Assembly: GCA_016213105.1 (NCBI GenBank) | Contig: JACRBN010000003.1 | Coordinates: 62,001 to 126,000 of the forward strand | Source of the DNA: Chloroflexota bacterium | GTDB taxonomy: Bacteria > Chloroflexota > Anaerolineae > Anaerolineales > Villigracilaceae | DNA: 64,000 nt | Direction: 5' to 3' | Shown here: positions 9,501 to 18,295 of the stretch, in pieces | Layout of the letters: every line of letters begins with the position of its first letter | Position numbering within the stretch: position 1 is the stretch's first letter | Notes under the pieces: generated by a model | Told to the model about the DNA's origin: nothing | Seen by the model: the letters and a program-made list of their open reading frames with translations, nothing else | The model's database searches: none | Translations under genes and position numbers: made by a program

Positions 9501-10852
9501 ACGGTTCGATCTTCATGGGGATTGGTCGTCACTCCGCTGTAGCCGGGGTAATTATCGGGGGTGTAGTAGAAAAGCGGATATACCAGTTGGGGAGCCACCG
9601 AATTATAGTAGCTCACGTAGGAGGCAGTGTTGCTGGTGGATCCCGCAAATCCGTTGCCGTCGTAAGGAGTCACGCGCCAGTAATAGGTGCTTGCCCCCCC
9701 ATAATAGTTGTATGGAGTATAGAACGTGTTGGCGGTATTGCCGGCGTCATAGATACTGCTAAAACCCGGTGAAAAACTGAGTTCAACTCTGTAATAGCTG
9801 GCGCCGGGCACGGGTGTCCAACTGAAGACTGGAAAACGCACATGCTGGTAGTTGTTGACGGGCGTAAGCAGGGTTGGTTTGATATACCATTTCTTCACGA
9901 AGGTGCGGCTGGGCGACCAGTTCGAGATCGACTCACCTGAATGTACTCTCACCCGCCAGTAGTAGTTGACGTCGTTCGATAACGTTTGGGTGGGTGTATA
10001 GGACGTGTTGCGCGTGTCGATCTGGTTCACCCCGGAACTGAAACTGGGGTCGGTGGTGTATTGCAGGCGGTAATATTGCGCGCCGCGTATCGCAGACCAG
10101 CGAAAGGTGGGGGTGAAGGTGGGCGTGGCGAAATCGTTGGGTTCGAGCAAGGTGGGCGCAGTGCTGTAGCTGAGGGTAAAGGAACGTTCACTGCTTGGCG
10201 TGCCATCGCGGTTGCCGGTGTCGATGGGCACGACACGCCAATAATACGTGCCATTGGCCTGTTTGACGTTTGGCTGGTGGGTGGTTGCCAGCGTCGTCAC
10301 ATTGTAGAGCGGGGAGCCCCAGCCGCCCGGGCTGGAGTAGATTTGTAATTTGTAACGGGCTGCCCCAGTCACCGCCCCCCAGGAGAAGACGGGCTGGTCA
10401 TAGAAGCTGAGGGAAGCGCCATTGTCCGGGGCGGTGAGGGCCGGCAAATTGGCGGGAGTGGCCCATTGCTTGGTGAAACTCCAGATACTGCTGAAGGCGC
10501 TGACCTCGGGCGATTCCACCCTGACGCGCCAGTACCAGGTGCCATCTGAAAAAACGCTCGAATTGGTGGGCGTATAGGTGGTGTTGGGCGTATTGATATC
10601 AAGGATCCAGCTCGTAAACGCAATGTCGCTGCTGACTTGCAGGCGATACACCGTCGCGCCAGTGACCGCCGACCACTTGAATTCCGGGATCCCAAGCGGC
10701 GGGGTATCCACCACCGTCGTGGTCGTCGTATTGGCGGGAGCGATCAGGGTTGGCGCATTGAGCGCATAAGCAGAAGTTGAGGCGATGGGGCTGAGAGTCA
10801 ACGAAAGGACAACAAGCAATACGCCCACCTGTCTTAGCCACTTTAGATTCAT
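6557..10852 (-). CDS. Giant secreted surface protein: FnIII-like repeats plus three SLH domains
   Basis: A 1431-residue exported protein. The signal peptide (MNLKWLRQVG, then a hydrophobic core ending SAYA) is followed by roughly ten repeats of about 95 residues with the pattern FxWxxVxGAxxYRLQVSxD...YYWRVR, resembling fibronectin type III modules. A region around residues 690-830 looks like a separate beta-sandwich. Three S-layer-homology domains end the protein (FSDVPxxHWA...GVTGGCS...KYCPD...VTRAQMAVF), the usual anchor to cell-wall polymers. The start is set by GGAGG at 10858-10862, five bases before the ATG at 10852; a longer frame to 10999 lacks a site and would hide the signal peptide. 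Role: cell-surface scaffold or adhesin (inferred). Confidence 0.9.
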   Translation of the reverse strand: MNLKWLRQVGVLLVVLSLTLSPIASTSAYALNAPTLIAPANTTTTTVVDTPPLGIPEFKWSAVTGATVYRLQVSSDIAFTSWILDINTPNTTYTPTNSSVFSDGTWYWRVRVESPEVSAFSSIWSFTKQWATPANLPALTAPDNGASLSFYDQPVFSWGAVTGAARYKLQIYSSPGGWGSPLYNVTTLATTHQPNVKQANGTYYWRVVPIDTGNRDGTPSSERSFTLSYSTAPTLLEPNDFATPTFTPTFRWSAIRGAQYYRLQYTTDPSFSSGVNQIDTRNTSYTPTQTLSNDVNYYWRVRVHSGESISNWSPSRTFVKKWYIKPTLLTPVNNYQHVRFPVFSWTPVPGASYYRVELSFSPGFSSIYDAGNTANTFYTPYNYYGGASTYYWRVTPYDGNGFAGSTSNTASYVSYYNSVAPQLVYPLFYYTPDNYPGYSGVTTNPHEDRTVPLPIFIWNRVYVPSGDANQGQVYAQAYRVQVSTDATFMSINWTVDTENLVAAPTTSNPFTPLTNTNYYWRVRPLIGGSLVGQWSQVWKTRFDPALGLPASTAGSAPSLIRPTSGFEFAETTPLLEWFPITGATAYDVQISQNEDFSATVDTATVSNPAYIPTQSLAQRNLGDVNFGIYYWRVRQSPSGAWSETRRFQIAAQSQWQFTRTIGNTANRLQIGSDPASDVATASYDLTNLQVAQSSGYWHFGFQVPSAPALNVTYALYLDTDHVDSSGAPSDARGYTLSTIPGYRPEYIVYLMRVSGSFSAENVFVYHWNGAEWDTVNILDSIGGQVYQTSTYVEIQIPNTAIGYQDTTGSYTAALFSLPASSGQPQDSVPANSNVPGSGPISRFSNVTERMNLSMPPNDAGVDPSTYPSVQPFFWDWPVLAPWSGAIMQAHLDPAFTSKQAEFFLTSDTAYFAQTTHAWEDDFSGDNTYFWRIQPRYRVGGDLYLGAWSQGWRFERKGFRPQNLATSVTFATPTFSWNMVEGAESYDLQVDDDPNFGSPQININTRQNSYTDANTLSNATYHWRVRVRRFGDVINNWTDAQSFTLTLPIPSGLTHTPSGVVGHAPTLCWTPLIANSLAGDPVLAAWRYRVQVSTEPTFSNIYDNIDTEQSCWTPTRGYDDGQYYWRVAMFDGSGILGQYSASTTFTKQYPISTLLSPASGVTLTSTPTFVWTAVPGAARYKFESSQNSNFSPAYESFTTDNTRWTPTTSYSPGATYYWRVAIMDIEGRLGPFVGATIILDDNGNPTPIFADVPFTHWAVNYIENLYLNGVTGGCSTNPLKYCPDTVITRAQLAVFLLKAKNGAAYTPPNATGTVFSDVPASHWAAKWIEALYAQGVTGGCSTSPLKYCPDKSVTREEMAVFILRMKHGSTYTPPPATGVFSDVPVSRWSARWVEQLAEEGITGGCGGGKFCPTQGVTRAQMAVFIVSAFNLP

Positions 10853-11071
10853 TGCTTCCTCCATGGGATTGTATGAGAACAATTGGGATGGTCTCTGTTG
10901 CGATGTACTTCTAAAGTGGTGCTGACTGCCTTTAAAAATTCCTATTAACCAGCGGTCCAGACAAACCAAATTCAACCAATAGGGTAAAGTATTTCTCATC
11001 TTTTTTTAAGTGACGAATATCACATTTTTATAACAGTTTTGAAAGGAATTATTTTTGGAATTTTAAATACA

Positions 11072-11104
11072 AACAGGCGCGAAGTGTTGATTTCGGCGCC
11101 TGTT
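11072..11104 (-). terminator. Possible weak terminator after mutS
   Basis: A 9-bp inverted repeat (AACAGGCGC/GCGCCTGTT) lies 20 bases past the mutS stop. On the minus strand it is followed by only a broken T stretch (TTTGTATTT). It could end mutS transcripts before the SLH gene downstream. Confidence 0.45.
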
Positions 11105-11125
11105 CGACTCATGCAGGTTTGATTC

Positions 11126-13663
11126 TTATCTTGTAAACTTCTTCTGCCACTCGAACAGCTTATTCAGCGCCTCGATGGGCGAAATCTCATTGATGTCCAG
11201 TGACTTCAACTCATCCAGCAGCGGATTGGTCTCGGGGAAGAGCGCCACCTGCTGCGCCGTATGTGGGTTGATCTTCACCGCGCGGCCCGAGGTCTTCTCC
11301 AATTCGGCCATGATCTCGTTGGCGCGCGCAATCACGGGCCTGGGCAGCCCGGCCAACTGCGCCACGTGGATGCCGTACGAGCGATCCGCGCCGCCCGGCA
11401 CGATCTTATGCAGGAAGACTACCTTGCCGTCCGCCTCGCTGACCGCCACGTTGTAATTGCGTACGCCAGGCAGCAGGTCGGCCAGTTGGGTCAGCTCATG
11501 ATAATGTGTGGCGAACAGCGTCTTGGCGCGCAGTTGCGGATGATTATGGATGTACTCGATCATGCCCCACGCAATCGAGACGCCGTCGTAGGTAGAGGTG
11601 CCGCGCCCGATCTCGTCCAGAATCAGCAGCGAGCGCGAGGTGGCGTGATGCAAAATATTGGCCGCCTCGATCATCTCGACCATGAAGGTTGACTGCCCCG
11701 CGTGGATCTCATCCTGCGCGCCGATGCGGGTGAAGATGCGGTCCACCAACCCGATGCGGGCCGAGGCAGCGGGCACGAACGAGCCCATCTGCGCCATCAG
11801 CACGATCAGCGCGGCCTGCCGCAGGTAGGTCGATTTACCCGACATGTTCGGCCCGGTGATGACGCGCACGATCTCGCCCGCCTCGAAGTGGATGTCGTTC
11901 GGGACGTAGCGCTCGCCGCGCAGGGAATGTTCGACGACGGGATGCCGCCCCTCCTGGATATCCAGCCCAAAACCTTCCTGGACCTCGGGGCGGGTGTAGC
12001 CTCCGAGAGCGGATGCCTCGGCGAGGGCAGCCAGCACATCCAGCTCGGCCAGCGCGCGCGCTGTCTCGAGCAGCCGAAACGCGGACTTGGATAACTCCGC
12101 GCAGACTTCCTTGAACAGCCGCAGTTCGATCTCGCGGATGCGTTCCTCGGCATTGAGCACCAGCGTCTCGTATTCCTTCATCTCGGGCGTGATGAAACGC
12201 TCGGCGTTGACCAGCGTCTGCTTGCGGATGTAGGACTCGGGCGCCCTGTCCGCCGCGCCGCGTGAAATCTCGATGTAATAGCCGAATACCTTGTTGTAGC
12301 CAACCTTGAGCGTCTTGATGCCCGTCTTCTCGCGTTCGACCGCTTCCAGGTTGGCGATCCACTCGCGGGCGTGACGGGAGGCTTCGATCACACCGTCCAG
12401 CTCGGCCGAATAGCCCGCGCGGATGATGCCCGTATTTTGCAAGGTGGCAGGCGGGTCATCGTCGATGGCGGATTGGAGCAGTGATAATTTGTTGTCCGAT
12501 AATTCGATGCTGGGCAAATTGCCAATTTGCCCCACGGCTTCCCTGACCTTTGGCAATTGTCCCAGCGTGCTGCGCATCGCCACCAGGTCGCGCGGCTGGG
12601 CCTGTCCTGCCATGACGCGGTTGACCAGGCGCTCCAGGTCGGCCAGCGGCTTGAGCGCGGCGCGCGTCTCGGCGCGGAGCATGCCATTGTCGAAGAAGTA
12701 TTGCACGCCTTCCTGCCTAGCCTGAATCTTGGTCACATCCAGCAGGGGTTGGCTGACCCAGGCGCGCATCAGGCGTTTGCCCATCGGCGTGACGGTATGG
12801 TCGAGCACACTCAACAGTGAGCCTTTGATCTCGCCGCGGAGGGTTTCGGTCAATTCCAGGTTGCGGCGGGTGGCGGCGTCCAGGGTCATGAACTCGGACA
12901 GGCTGTAATGGCGCAGTCCCGTCAGCAGGTTGAGCGAGTCAGGTTGGGTATCCTTGAGGTATTGCACGATCACGCCTGCCGCGCGGATGGCGAGTCCGTG
13001 GCCTTTGATGCCGAAGCCATCCAATGAGCCTGCCTTGAAGTGCGCCAGCAGGGTCTCCTCGCATTTGCCAGGCTCGAAGCGCCAGGCGGGGAGCGGCGTG
13101 AAGTGGCCCTGGAAGCCGTCGTTGGGTTTTTGGTTGTCGGGGTGGAGGATCTCGGCGGGATGCAGGCGTGTCAGTTCGGCGCGCAGGGCTTCGGCGCTGA
13201 GTTCGGTCACGGCGAACTCGCCGGTGGTGATGTCAGCGTAGGCCACGGCGGCGGATTTCTCATCTAAAAAGACAGAAGCCAGATAGTTGTTCGCGTCACC
13301 GGGTAACAAGCCAGGCTCCACTACCGTCCCAGGCGTGACGACCCGCACCACCTTGCGCGGGAAGATGCCCTTCTCAGGCTGATCGCCGACCTGTTCGCAG
13401 ATGGCGACGTGATAGCCTTTCTCGATCAGCCGCGCAAGATAATTTTCCACGGCGTGATAAGGGATGCCCGCCAGCGGCGCGCGCACACCCTTGCCCACAG
13501 GGCGCGAGGTCAGCACGATGTCCAGTTCGCGGGCCGTGATCTCGGCGTCCTCGTCGAAGGTCTCGTAGAAGTCTCCCAGGCGGAAGAACAGGATCTCGTT
13601 GGGATGGTTGCGCTTGATTTCCAAATATTGCTGGCGGACAGGGGTGATATCGTCGTTGGACAT
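11126..13663 (-). CDS. mutS: DNA mismatch repair protein MutS
   Basis: An 845-residue MutS, the mismatch-recognition ATPase. The N-terminal mismatch-binding domain carries the FFRLGDFYETFDEDA motif, whose Phe and Glu contact the mismatched base. The Walker A motif GPNMSGKST lies near residue 605, the Walker B DEIGRGTSTYDG near 685, and FATHYHELTQL follows. Length is normal for bacterial MutS1. The ATG at 13663 lies about 27 bases after a TATAAT box. Its first eight codons and promoter are duplicated upstream of rfbF (see repeats at 13640 and 18296). The last gene on this strand before it is the deoxysugar operon, so read-through from the operon into mutS is also possible. Confidence 0.97.
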   Translation of the reverse strand: MSNDDITPVRQQYLEIKRNHPNEILFFRLGDFYETFDEDAEITARELDIVLTSRPVGKGVRAPLAGIPYHAVENYLARLIEKGYHVAICEQVGDQPEKGIFPRKVVRVVTPGTVVEPGLLPGDANNYLASVFLDEKSAAVAYADITTGEFAVTELSAEALRAELTRLHPAEILHPDNQKPNDGFQGHFTPLPAWRFEPGKCEETLLAHFKAGSLDGFGIKGHGLAIRAAGVIVQYLKDTQPDSLNLLTGLRHYSLSEFMTLDAATRRNLELTETLRGEIKGSLLSVLDHTVTPMGKRLMRAWVSQPLLDVTKIQARQEGVQYFFDNGMLRAETRAALKPLADLERLVNRVMAGQAQPRDLVAMRSTLGQLPKVREAVGQIGNLPSIELSDNKLSLLQSAIDDDPPATLQNTGIIRAGYSAELDGVIEASRHAREWIANLEAVEREKTGIKTLKVGYNKVFGYYIEISRGAADRAPESYIRKQTLVNAERFITPEMKEYETLVLNAEERIREIELRLFKEVCAELSKSAFRLLETARALAELDVLAALAEASALGGYTRPEVQEGFGLDIQEGRHPVVEHSLRGERYVPNDIHFEAGEIVRVITGPNMSGKSTYLRQAALIVLMAQMGSFVPAASARIGLVDRIFTRIGAQDEIHAGQSTFMVEMIEAANILHHATSRSLLILDEIGRGTSTYDGVSIAWGMIEYIHNHPQLRAKTLFATHYHELTQLADLLPGVRNYNVAVSEADGKVVFLHKIVPGGADRSYGIHVAQLAGLPRPVIARANEIMAELEKTSGRAVKINPHTAQQVALFPETNPLLDELKSLDINEISPIEALNKLFEWQKKFTR

Positions 13664-13703
13664 GGGCTCTCGTTTTGGTGGTTTGAGTTATTATACTAAC
13701 TGG
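13640..13703 (-). repeat. Direct repeat copy 1: mutS promoter and first eight codons
   Basis: These 64 bases recur at 18296-18358. The first 33 bases (13640-13672) are identical to the other copy and encode MSNDDITP plus the leader just before the ATG. The rest differs by a few substitutions and one gap. It includes a TATAAT box (minus strand, 13690-13695) in a shared CCAGTTAGTATAATAA stretch. The two copies bracket the whole deoxysugar operon. Confidence 0.9.
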
Positions 13704-13790
13704 CACAGGCATTCCTGGTGACAAATGCAGGCGGAGGTCATCCCTTTTTTTCTGCTTTGCTGAAAATAAGCAAAGGAAGGATTCGCATAA

Positions 13791-14687
13791 TTATTTGTCA
13801 GAGGATGAAATGGGACGCGTCAATTCCTGCGCCATTAATTTCAGGCCTTCGCGATAACCGATGACAGGCGTCTTTGTGAGCGTAGAGACCCTGTCTGTTT
13901 TCAGCCCCGCCTTCATGGGACGTCTGGCAGGCTGAGCCAGTTCAGCGGTAGTGACGGGGCAAATCAGGCCTTTATCCAGGCCGAAAACTTCGGCGGCGTG
14001 GAGCGCAAATGCATATCGGCTGACGCAGTCGGGTCCTGTTACGTTGATGATACCCTGCAGGGAAGAGTTGCCAAGTTCAAAGGCGATCTGCGCCAGGTTG
14101 TTGACGTAGGTCGGACTGCCAATCTGATCGACGGGCACTCGTACAGAGGTTCCATTACGCAGGGATTGGATCAGGCGGAAAACGAAATTCTTTCCCTGTT
14201 TCTCCCATCCGTACACCACGGTAGTGCGGATGATGAGGAAGTTTTCTGCGAAAAGGGAAATGAAGTGTTCCGCTTCCAGTTTTTGCCGCCCATATTCGCT
14301 GACGGGGTTGGCTGTATCTGTTTCATCATAGGGCCCATTTTCGCCATCGAAAATGAAGTCGGTCGAAAAGTGAATAACGCGCGTGCCAGCGTTGTTGGCT
14401 GCCTGAACGACATTTTTTATGCCGGCCACGTTGGTCTGGTAGGTTTCGGCGGGATGACTTTCGCAGTAATCCACATTGGGGAGGGCGGCGGGTAGATATA
14501 CTGCGCTGGGCTGTATGTCTGAGAACAACCCGGCCACCTCGAAGCGCTTCCTGATATCCAGCCGAATTCCAGACGGGATCGGTGTGGAGTGATATGTGGC
14601 GATCGGTTGACGCTCATCTGCCCCAAGGGTTTCAACCAGATGGGCCCCGATCATGCCCGATGCGCCAATGACGATGCTTTGCCTCAT
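13791..14687 (-). CDS. RmlD-like sugar-nucleotide reductase (SDR family)
   Basis: A 298-residue short-chain dehydrogenase with the Rossmann motif IGASGMIGAHL at the N-terminus, the HFSTDFIFDG segment, and the catalytic EYGRQKLEAE (YxxxK). It most resembles dTDP-4-dehydrorhamnose reductases, which reduce a 4-keto sugar nucleotide. Here it would act on the product of the upstream RfbH and epimerase, most simply as the final reductase to a CDP-3,6-dideoxyhexose. The ATG at 14687 overlaps the previous stop as ATGA, indicating translational coupling; a start at 14705 lies inside that gene. Last gene of the five-gene operon. Confidence 0.82.
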   Translation of the reverse strand: MRQSIVIGASGMIGAHLVETLGADERQPIATYHSTPIPSGIRLDIRKRFEVAGLFSDIQPSAVYLPAALPNVDYCESHPAETYQTNVAGIKNVVQAANNAGTRVIHFSTDFIFDGENGPYDETDTANPVSEYGRQKLEAEHFISLFAENFLIIRTTVVYGWEKQGKNFVFRLIQSLRNGTSVRVPVDQIGSPTYVNNLAQIAFELGNSSLQGIINVTGPDCVSRYAFALHAAEVFGLDKGLICPVTTAELAQPARRPMKAGLKTDRVSTLTKTPVIGYREGLKLMAQELTRPISSSDK

Positions 14688-15133
14688 TTGTGGACGATAT
14701 CCCAATTGTAGGGGATGTGGCTGTGGTGCGGGTCGAGGCGGCTGATCTCGTTTGGGTCATGTGGAAGTGTGGCGCAGTTGGCGATCAGGGCAGGGAGGGT
14801 GCCAACCCCTTTAAATCCGTTCCACACCCTTGGCGGAATCTTGACGAGCGCATAATTCCCTTCCCCGACAAATAATTCCATCAATTCGCCGCGGGTTGGG
14901 GATTCCTCCCGTTCATCGTACAAGACCAGTTTGATGGTTCCCATCAGAACGGCATAGTTCAAGGTCATCTCTTTGTGTATATGCCAGCCCTTCACCACGC
15001 CCGGGTAGACGGTCGAAAAATAGATCTCTCCGAATTTTTCGAAATGAGCGTCATCGGCTCGCAACATGTGCATGATCTTCCCGCGCTCGTCAGGGATCTG
15101 CCGCAGCGGGTGAATCAAAACGCCATCGATCAT
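14684..15133 (-). CDS. RmlC-like cupin epimerase (dTDP-4-dehydrorhamnose 3,5-epimerase family)
   Basis: A 149-residue cupin related to sugar-nucleotide 3,5-epimerases. The family histidine appears in VVKGWHIHKEMT (His51 and His53), and PPRVWNGFKG matches the conserved strand after it. It is shorter than RmlC proper (about 180 residues). Sitting between rfbH and an RmlD-like reductase, it could be a C5 epimerase on a CDP-4-keto-3,6-dideoxysugar, as in ascarylose synthesis. That substrate is an inference from gene order. It ends in an ATGA overlap with the next gene and starts three bases after the rfbH stop. Confidence 0.8.
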   Translation of the reverse strand: MIDGVLIHPLRQIPDERGKIMHMLRADDAHFEKFGEIYFSTVYPGVVKGWHIHKEMTLNYAVLMGTIKLVLYDEREESPTRGELMELFVGEGNYALVKIPPRVWNGFKGVGTLPALIANCATLPHDPNEISRLDPHHSHIPYNWDIVHK

Positions 15134-15136
15134 ATC

Positions 15137-16450
15137 TCATCCTTTACATAGTTTTTCCAGCATGTCGCCCATATAATCGAGCATGGGTTGGGTCAGGCCT
15201 GGGTAAACACCGATCCAGAAAACACGCTGCATCACCTCGTCTGCGTTATGGAGGTTGCCCACGGTACGGTATGTTTGACCTCGATAAGCGGGCTGACGGA
15301 TCAGATTCCCGCCGAAGAGAAGGCGGGTTCCGATCTTGTTGGCGTTCAGCCAGCGGACGGTGTCGTTGCGGCTGAACGGCGCTTCCGGCCGCACCAGGAT
15401 GGGGAACCCGAACCAACTGGGATTTGAGTTGGGGGTGGCTTGCGGGAGGAGGAAAAATTCCTGCAGGTGGGTCAGGCGTTCGGTCAGGTAGTTGAAGTTT
15501 TCGCGGCGACGCTGGATAAATCCCTCCAGCTTTTTCAGTTGCGAGACTCCCACCGCTGCCTGCATGTCTGTGGCTTTCAGGTTATAACCAATGTGAGAGT
15601 AGGTAAATTTATGGTCATAGCCTTGAGGCAGTCCGCCTAGCTGCCATTCAAACCTCTTCCCGCAGGTATTGTCCTGCCCGGTTTCGCACCAGCAATCTCT
15701 GCCCCAATCGCGGAAGGACTCGACCAACTTCTTGAGCGCTGGCTGGTCCGTGAGGACGGCGCCGCCCTCACCCATGGTGATGTGATGTGCCGGGTAGAAG
15801 CTGACCGTTGCCAGGTCCCCAAACTTTCCAACCGCCTGGCCGTTATAGGTGGCGCCGACTGCATCACAGCAGTCTTCGATCAGCCACAGATTATGTTTTT
15901 TGCAGAAGTCGGTGACTGTGGCAAGGTTGAAGGGGTTGCCAAGTGTGTGGGCCGCCATGACCGCCCGGGTTTTGGGCGAGAGCGCAGCTTCGAGTTGGGG
16001 TGTATCGATGTTGTAGGTGGGGATATCCATATCTACAAACACAGGGACGAGGTTGTTCTGGAACATGGGATTGACCGTGGTTGGGAACCCCGTGGCGACG
16101 GTGATTACCTCGTCGCCAGGCTTGAGCTGGCGATCGCGCAAAGTGGGGGAGGTGAGGCAGGTCAATGCGAGAAGGTTGGCAGACGAGCCGGAATTGACAA
16201 GGATGGCATGCCGAAGGCCAAAGAAGCCGGCGAATTCCTTTTCGAATTGCGCGGCAAATCTTCCTGTGGTCAACCAAAAGTCGAGACTCGAATCCACCAG
16301 TGATTGGACATCTGAAGTGTCGAACACGCGACCCGCCACAGGGATGGGTGTTTTGCCTGCAACGAATTCGCCGGGAAGGAAGGCCTCCGCCGAATATTCT
16401 GCGACCAGTTCCAGTATCCTGGAACGTAATTGATCAGATTTTTCACTCAT
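15137..16450 (-). CDS. rfbH: CDP-4-dehydro-6-deoxyglucose 3-dehydratase (E1), PLP and [2Fe-2S] enzyme
   Basis: A 437-residue RfbH/E1 enzyme, which removes the 3-hydroxyl of a CDP-4-keto-6-deoxyhexose to build 3,6-dideoxysugars. It belongs to the DegT fold, but the PLP-binding lysine is replaced by histidine ([13 protein letters not shown], His222), the hallmark of this family. The iron-sulfur spacing C-X57-C-X1-C-X7-C is present exactly (Cys195, 253, 255, 263). The ATG at 16450 gives the family's usual length and follows GAAGAG; an upstream ATG at 16507 would overlap the preceding gene. No E3-type reductase partner is visible in the window. Confidence 0.95.
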   Translation of the reverse strand: MSEKSDQLRSRILELVAEYSAEAFLPGEFVAGKTPIPVAGRVFDTSDVQSLVDSSLDFWLTTGRFAAQFEKEFAGFFGLRHAILVNSGSSANLLALTCLTSPTLRDRQLKPGDEVITVATGFPTTVNPMFQNNLVPVFVDMDIPTYNIDTPQLEAALSPKTRAVMAAHTLGNPFNLATVTDFCKKHNLWLIEDCCDAVGATYNGQAVGKFGDLATVSFYPAHHITMGEGGAVLTDQPALKKLVESFRDWGRDCWCETGQDNTCGKRFEWQLGGLPQGYDHKFTYSHIGYNLKATDMQAAVGVSQLKKLEGFIQRRRENFNYLTERLTHLQEFFLLPQATPNSNPSWFGFPILVRPEAPFSRNDTVRWLNANKIGTRLLFGGNLIRQPAYRGQTYRTVGNLHNADEVMQRVFWIGVYPGLTQPMLDYMGDMLEKLCKG

Positions 16451-16481
16451 GTTTTTCTCTTCATTGTTGTGGAAGCGGCCG

Positions 16482-17510
16482 TTACGATTTCCAGTGGAGT
16501 TGCTCATCCAGGAGATCGGCGCCTAGCAGGTGTTTGAGTTGATTAAGGCGGATATATTTTCTTCCTTCGAAATCCTGCAGGGTCAGGCCAAAGGCATGGT
16601 ACGCTTGGCGTAACTGCTGTGCCCCGAGTCGGGCATTCCATTTTGGTTTGTATTCGGGCAGTAGTTTGGATATTTTTGTAAAATCCACGCGATAGTTGCG
16701 TGGATCGGGCCTGCCCTGGCCTGCGTATTCCACCGTTGAATTTGGCACGGTTTCTCGCACGATGTCAGCCAGATCAGACACACGGTAATTTTCTGTGTTG
16801 GCGCCAACGTTGAAGGCTTGGTTGTGGATGGTTTCCCGTGGGGCTGCCAGGCTCAGAACGAACGCCTGCGAAATGTCCTCGATGTGGACGATGGGCCTCC
16901 AGGGTGTGCCATCGCTCATGATGTGGATCTTGCCCGTAGTGCAGGCCCAGGCCGTAAGGTTGTTGAGAACGATGTCGGCGCGCAGGCGTGGGGAGAAACC
17001 ATAGGCTGTGGCATTGCGCAAGTACACGGGAGAAAAATCGGGGCCAGCCATTTGGGAGAGGCCTTCCTCGGCGCGCACCTTTGATTCTGCATAGGGCGTG
17101 ACGGGGGCCAGCGGGGCCTCCTCGGTCAGAATATCATCGCCCTGGCCTGCTCCGTACATGCTGCAGGAAGACGCATACAGGAAGCGCTTGACGCCTGCAT
17201 CTCGTGCGACCTGCGCCAGCCTCAGCGTGGCGTGTAGATTGATATCGTAGGTCCAATCCCTTTTAAGATCGCCCAGGGGGTCGTTCGAAAGCGCCGCCAG
17301 GTGAATGACCGCATCCATGCCTTGCAGGTCTTCGACAATCACGTCTCGAATATCTTTACGCAGGCAGGGAATCGCAGGTGGTGTGGCACCAAGAATACAT
17401 TCCTCGAAGAAATCCGTATCCAGGCCGGTGACTTCATGCCCGGCTTGTTGTAATTTTTCCGACATGATCGTTCCAATGTAGCCATGATGACCAGTTAATA
17501 AAACGCGCAT
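16482..17510 (-). CDS. NAD-dependent epimerase/dehydratase (extended SDR) of the CDP-sugar operon
   Basis: A 342-residue extended SDR starting [13 protein letters not shown], the NAD-binding TGxxGYIG motif. It has the SSCSMYG serine region and PYAESK with the catalytic YxxxK. It does not show the GHTGFKG start typical of RfbG, the CDP-glucose 4,6-dehydratase expected between rfbF and rfbH. It therefore either fills that role or is a different epimerase. GGGAG inside the end of rfbF lies five bases before the ATG at 17510. The 3' end lies 31 bases before the chosen rfbH start. Confidence 0.82.
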   Translation of the reverse strand: MRVLLTGHHGYIGTIMSEKLQQAGHEVTGLDTDFFEECILGATPPAIPCLRKDIRDVIVEDLQGMDAVIHLAALSNDPLGDLKRDWTYDINLHATLRLAQVARDAGVKRFLYASSCSMYGAGQGDDILTEEAPLAPVTPYAESKVRAEEGLSQMAGPDFSPVYLRNATAYGFSPRLRADIVLNNLTAWACTTGKIHIMSDGTPWRPIVHIEDISQAFVLSLAAPRETIHNQAFNVGANTENYRVSDLADIVRETVPNSTVEYAGQGRPDPRNYRVDFTKISKLLPEYKPKWNARLGAQQLRQAYHAFGLTLQDFEGRKYIRLNQLKHLLGADLLDEQLHWKS

Positions 17511-17512
17511 GT

Positions 17513-18283
17513 TTACTCCCATACTTTCCAGGGGGCAACCCCATCCTGCCACAAGCCTTCCAGCATTTTTTTATCGCGCAAGGTATCCATGCACTGCCAG
17601 AAGTCGGCGTGGCGGTATGCCGCCAGTTGATTGTCGGCGGAGAGGCGTTCGAGCGGTTCGCGCTCCCAATAAGTGGAATTTCCATCAACGTAACGGACAA
17701 TCTCTGGTTGGAGAACAAAAAAGCCGCCGTTGATCCAGCCCTCGCCAACCTGGGGTTTTTCTTCGAAGCGATTGATCTGGTCGCCGTCGAAGATCAGTTG
17801 ACCGAAGCGGGCCGGTGGGCGGACCGCAGTGAGCGTGGCGAGTTTCCCGTGCCTGCGATGGAAGTCCAGCAACTCGGCAATGTTCACGTTGCTGACTCCG
17901 TCTCCGTACGTTAACATGAAAGGCTCGTCTCCAACGAACTCGGCAACCTGCTTCACCCTTCCACCTGTCTGGGTCTCGTAACCTGTGTCCAATAAGTGGA
18001 TGGTCCAATCTTCGCTTTCACGTTTGTGTATCGTCACGGCGCCCGTTTCTATCTGAACGGTAAGATTGTGCGAGTAGTGATGATAGTTCAGAAAATAATC
18101 CTTGATCATCTCCCCTTTATATCCGAGCGCCACCACGAATTCCTTGAAGCCAAAGCTTGAGTACGTTTTCATGATATGCCAGAGGATGGGCTTTCCGCCG
18201 ATCTCGACCATCGGTTTTGGTTTGATCGTGGTCTCTTCGGAAAGGCGTGTTCCCAATCCGCCAGCCAGGATGGCAACTTTCAT
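17513..18283 (-). CDS. rfbF: Glucose-1-phosphate cytidylyltransferase
   Basis: A 256-residue nucleotidyltransferase making CDP-glucose from CTP and glucose-1-phosphate, the first step to CDP-deoxysugars. The start MKVAILAGGLGTRLSEET and the KPMVEIGGKPILWHIMK segment are diagnostic for RfbF. AAGGA six bases before the ATG at 18283 supports that start. An in-frame ATG at 18320 would add MSNDDITPKGNR. The first eight of those residues are the mutS N-terminus, copied with its promoter (repeat 18296-18358), so some RfbF may carry this 12-residue extension. First gene of the operon. Confidence 0.95.
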   Translation of the reverse strand: MKVAILAGGLGTRLSEETTIKPKPMVEIGGKPILWHIMKTYSSFGFKEFVVALGYKGEMIKDYFLNYHHYSHNLTVQIETGAVTIHKRESEDWTIHLLDTGYETQTGGRVKQVAEFVGDEPFMLTYGDGVSNVNIAELLDFHRRHGKLATLTAVRPPARFGQLIFDGDQINRFEEKPQVGEGWINGGFFVLQPEIVRYVDGNSTYWEREPLERLSADNQLAAYRHADFWQCMDTLRDKKMLEGLWQDGVAPWKVWE

Positions 18284-18295
18284 GCGGTTTCCTTT

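Noticed and set aside
13745-13775. CTTTGCT...AGCAAAG hairpin as terminator of the sugar operon
   Set aside because: On the minus strand the stem is followed by an A run, not U, so it does not fit an intrinsic terminator for that operon.
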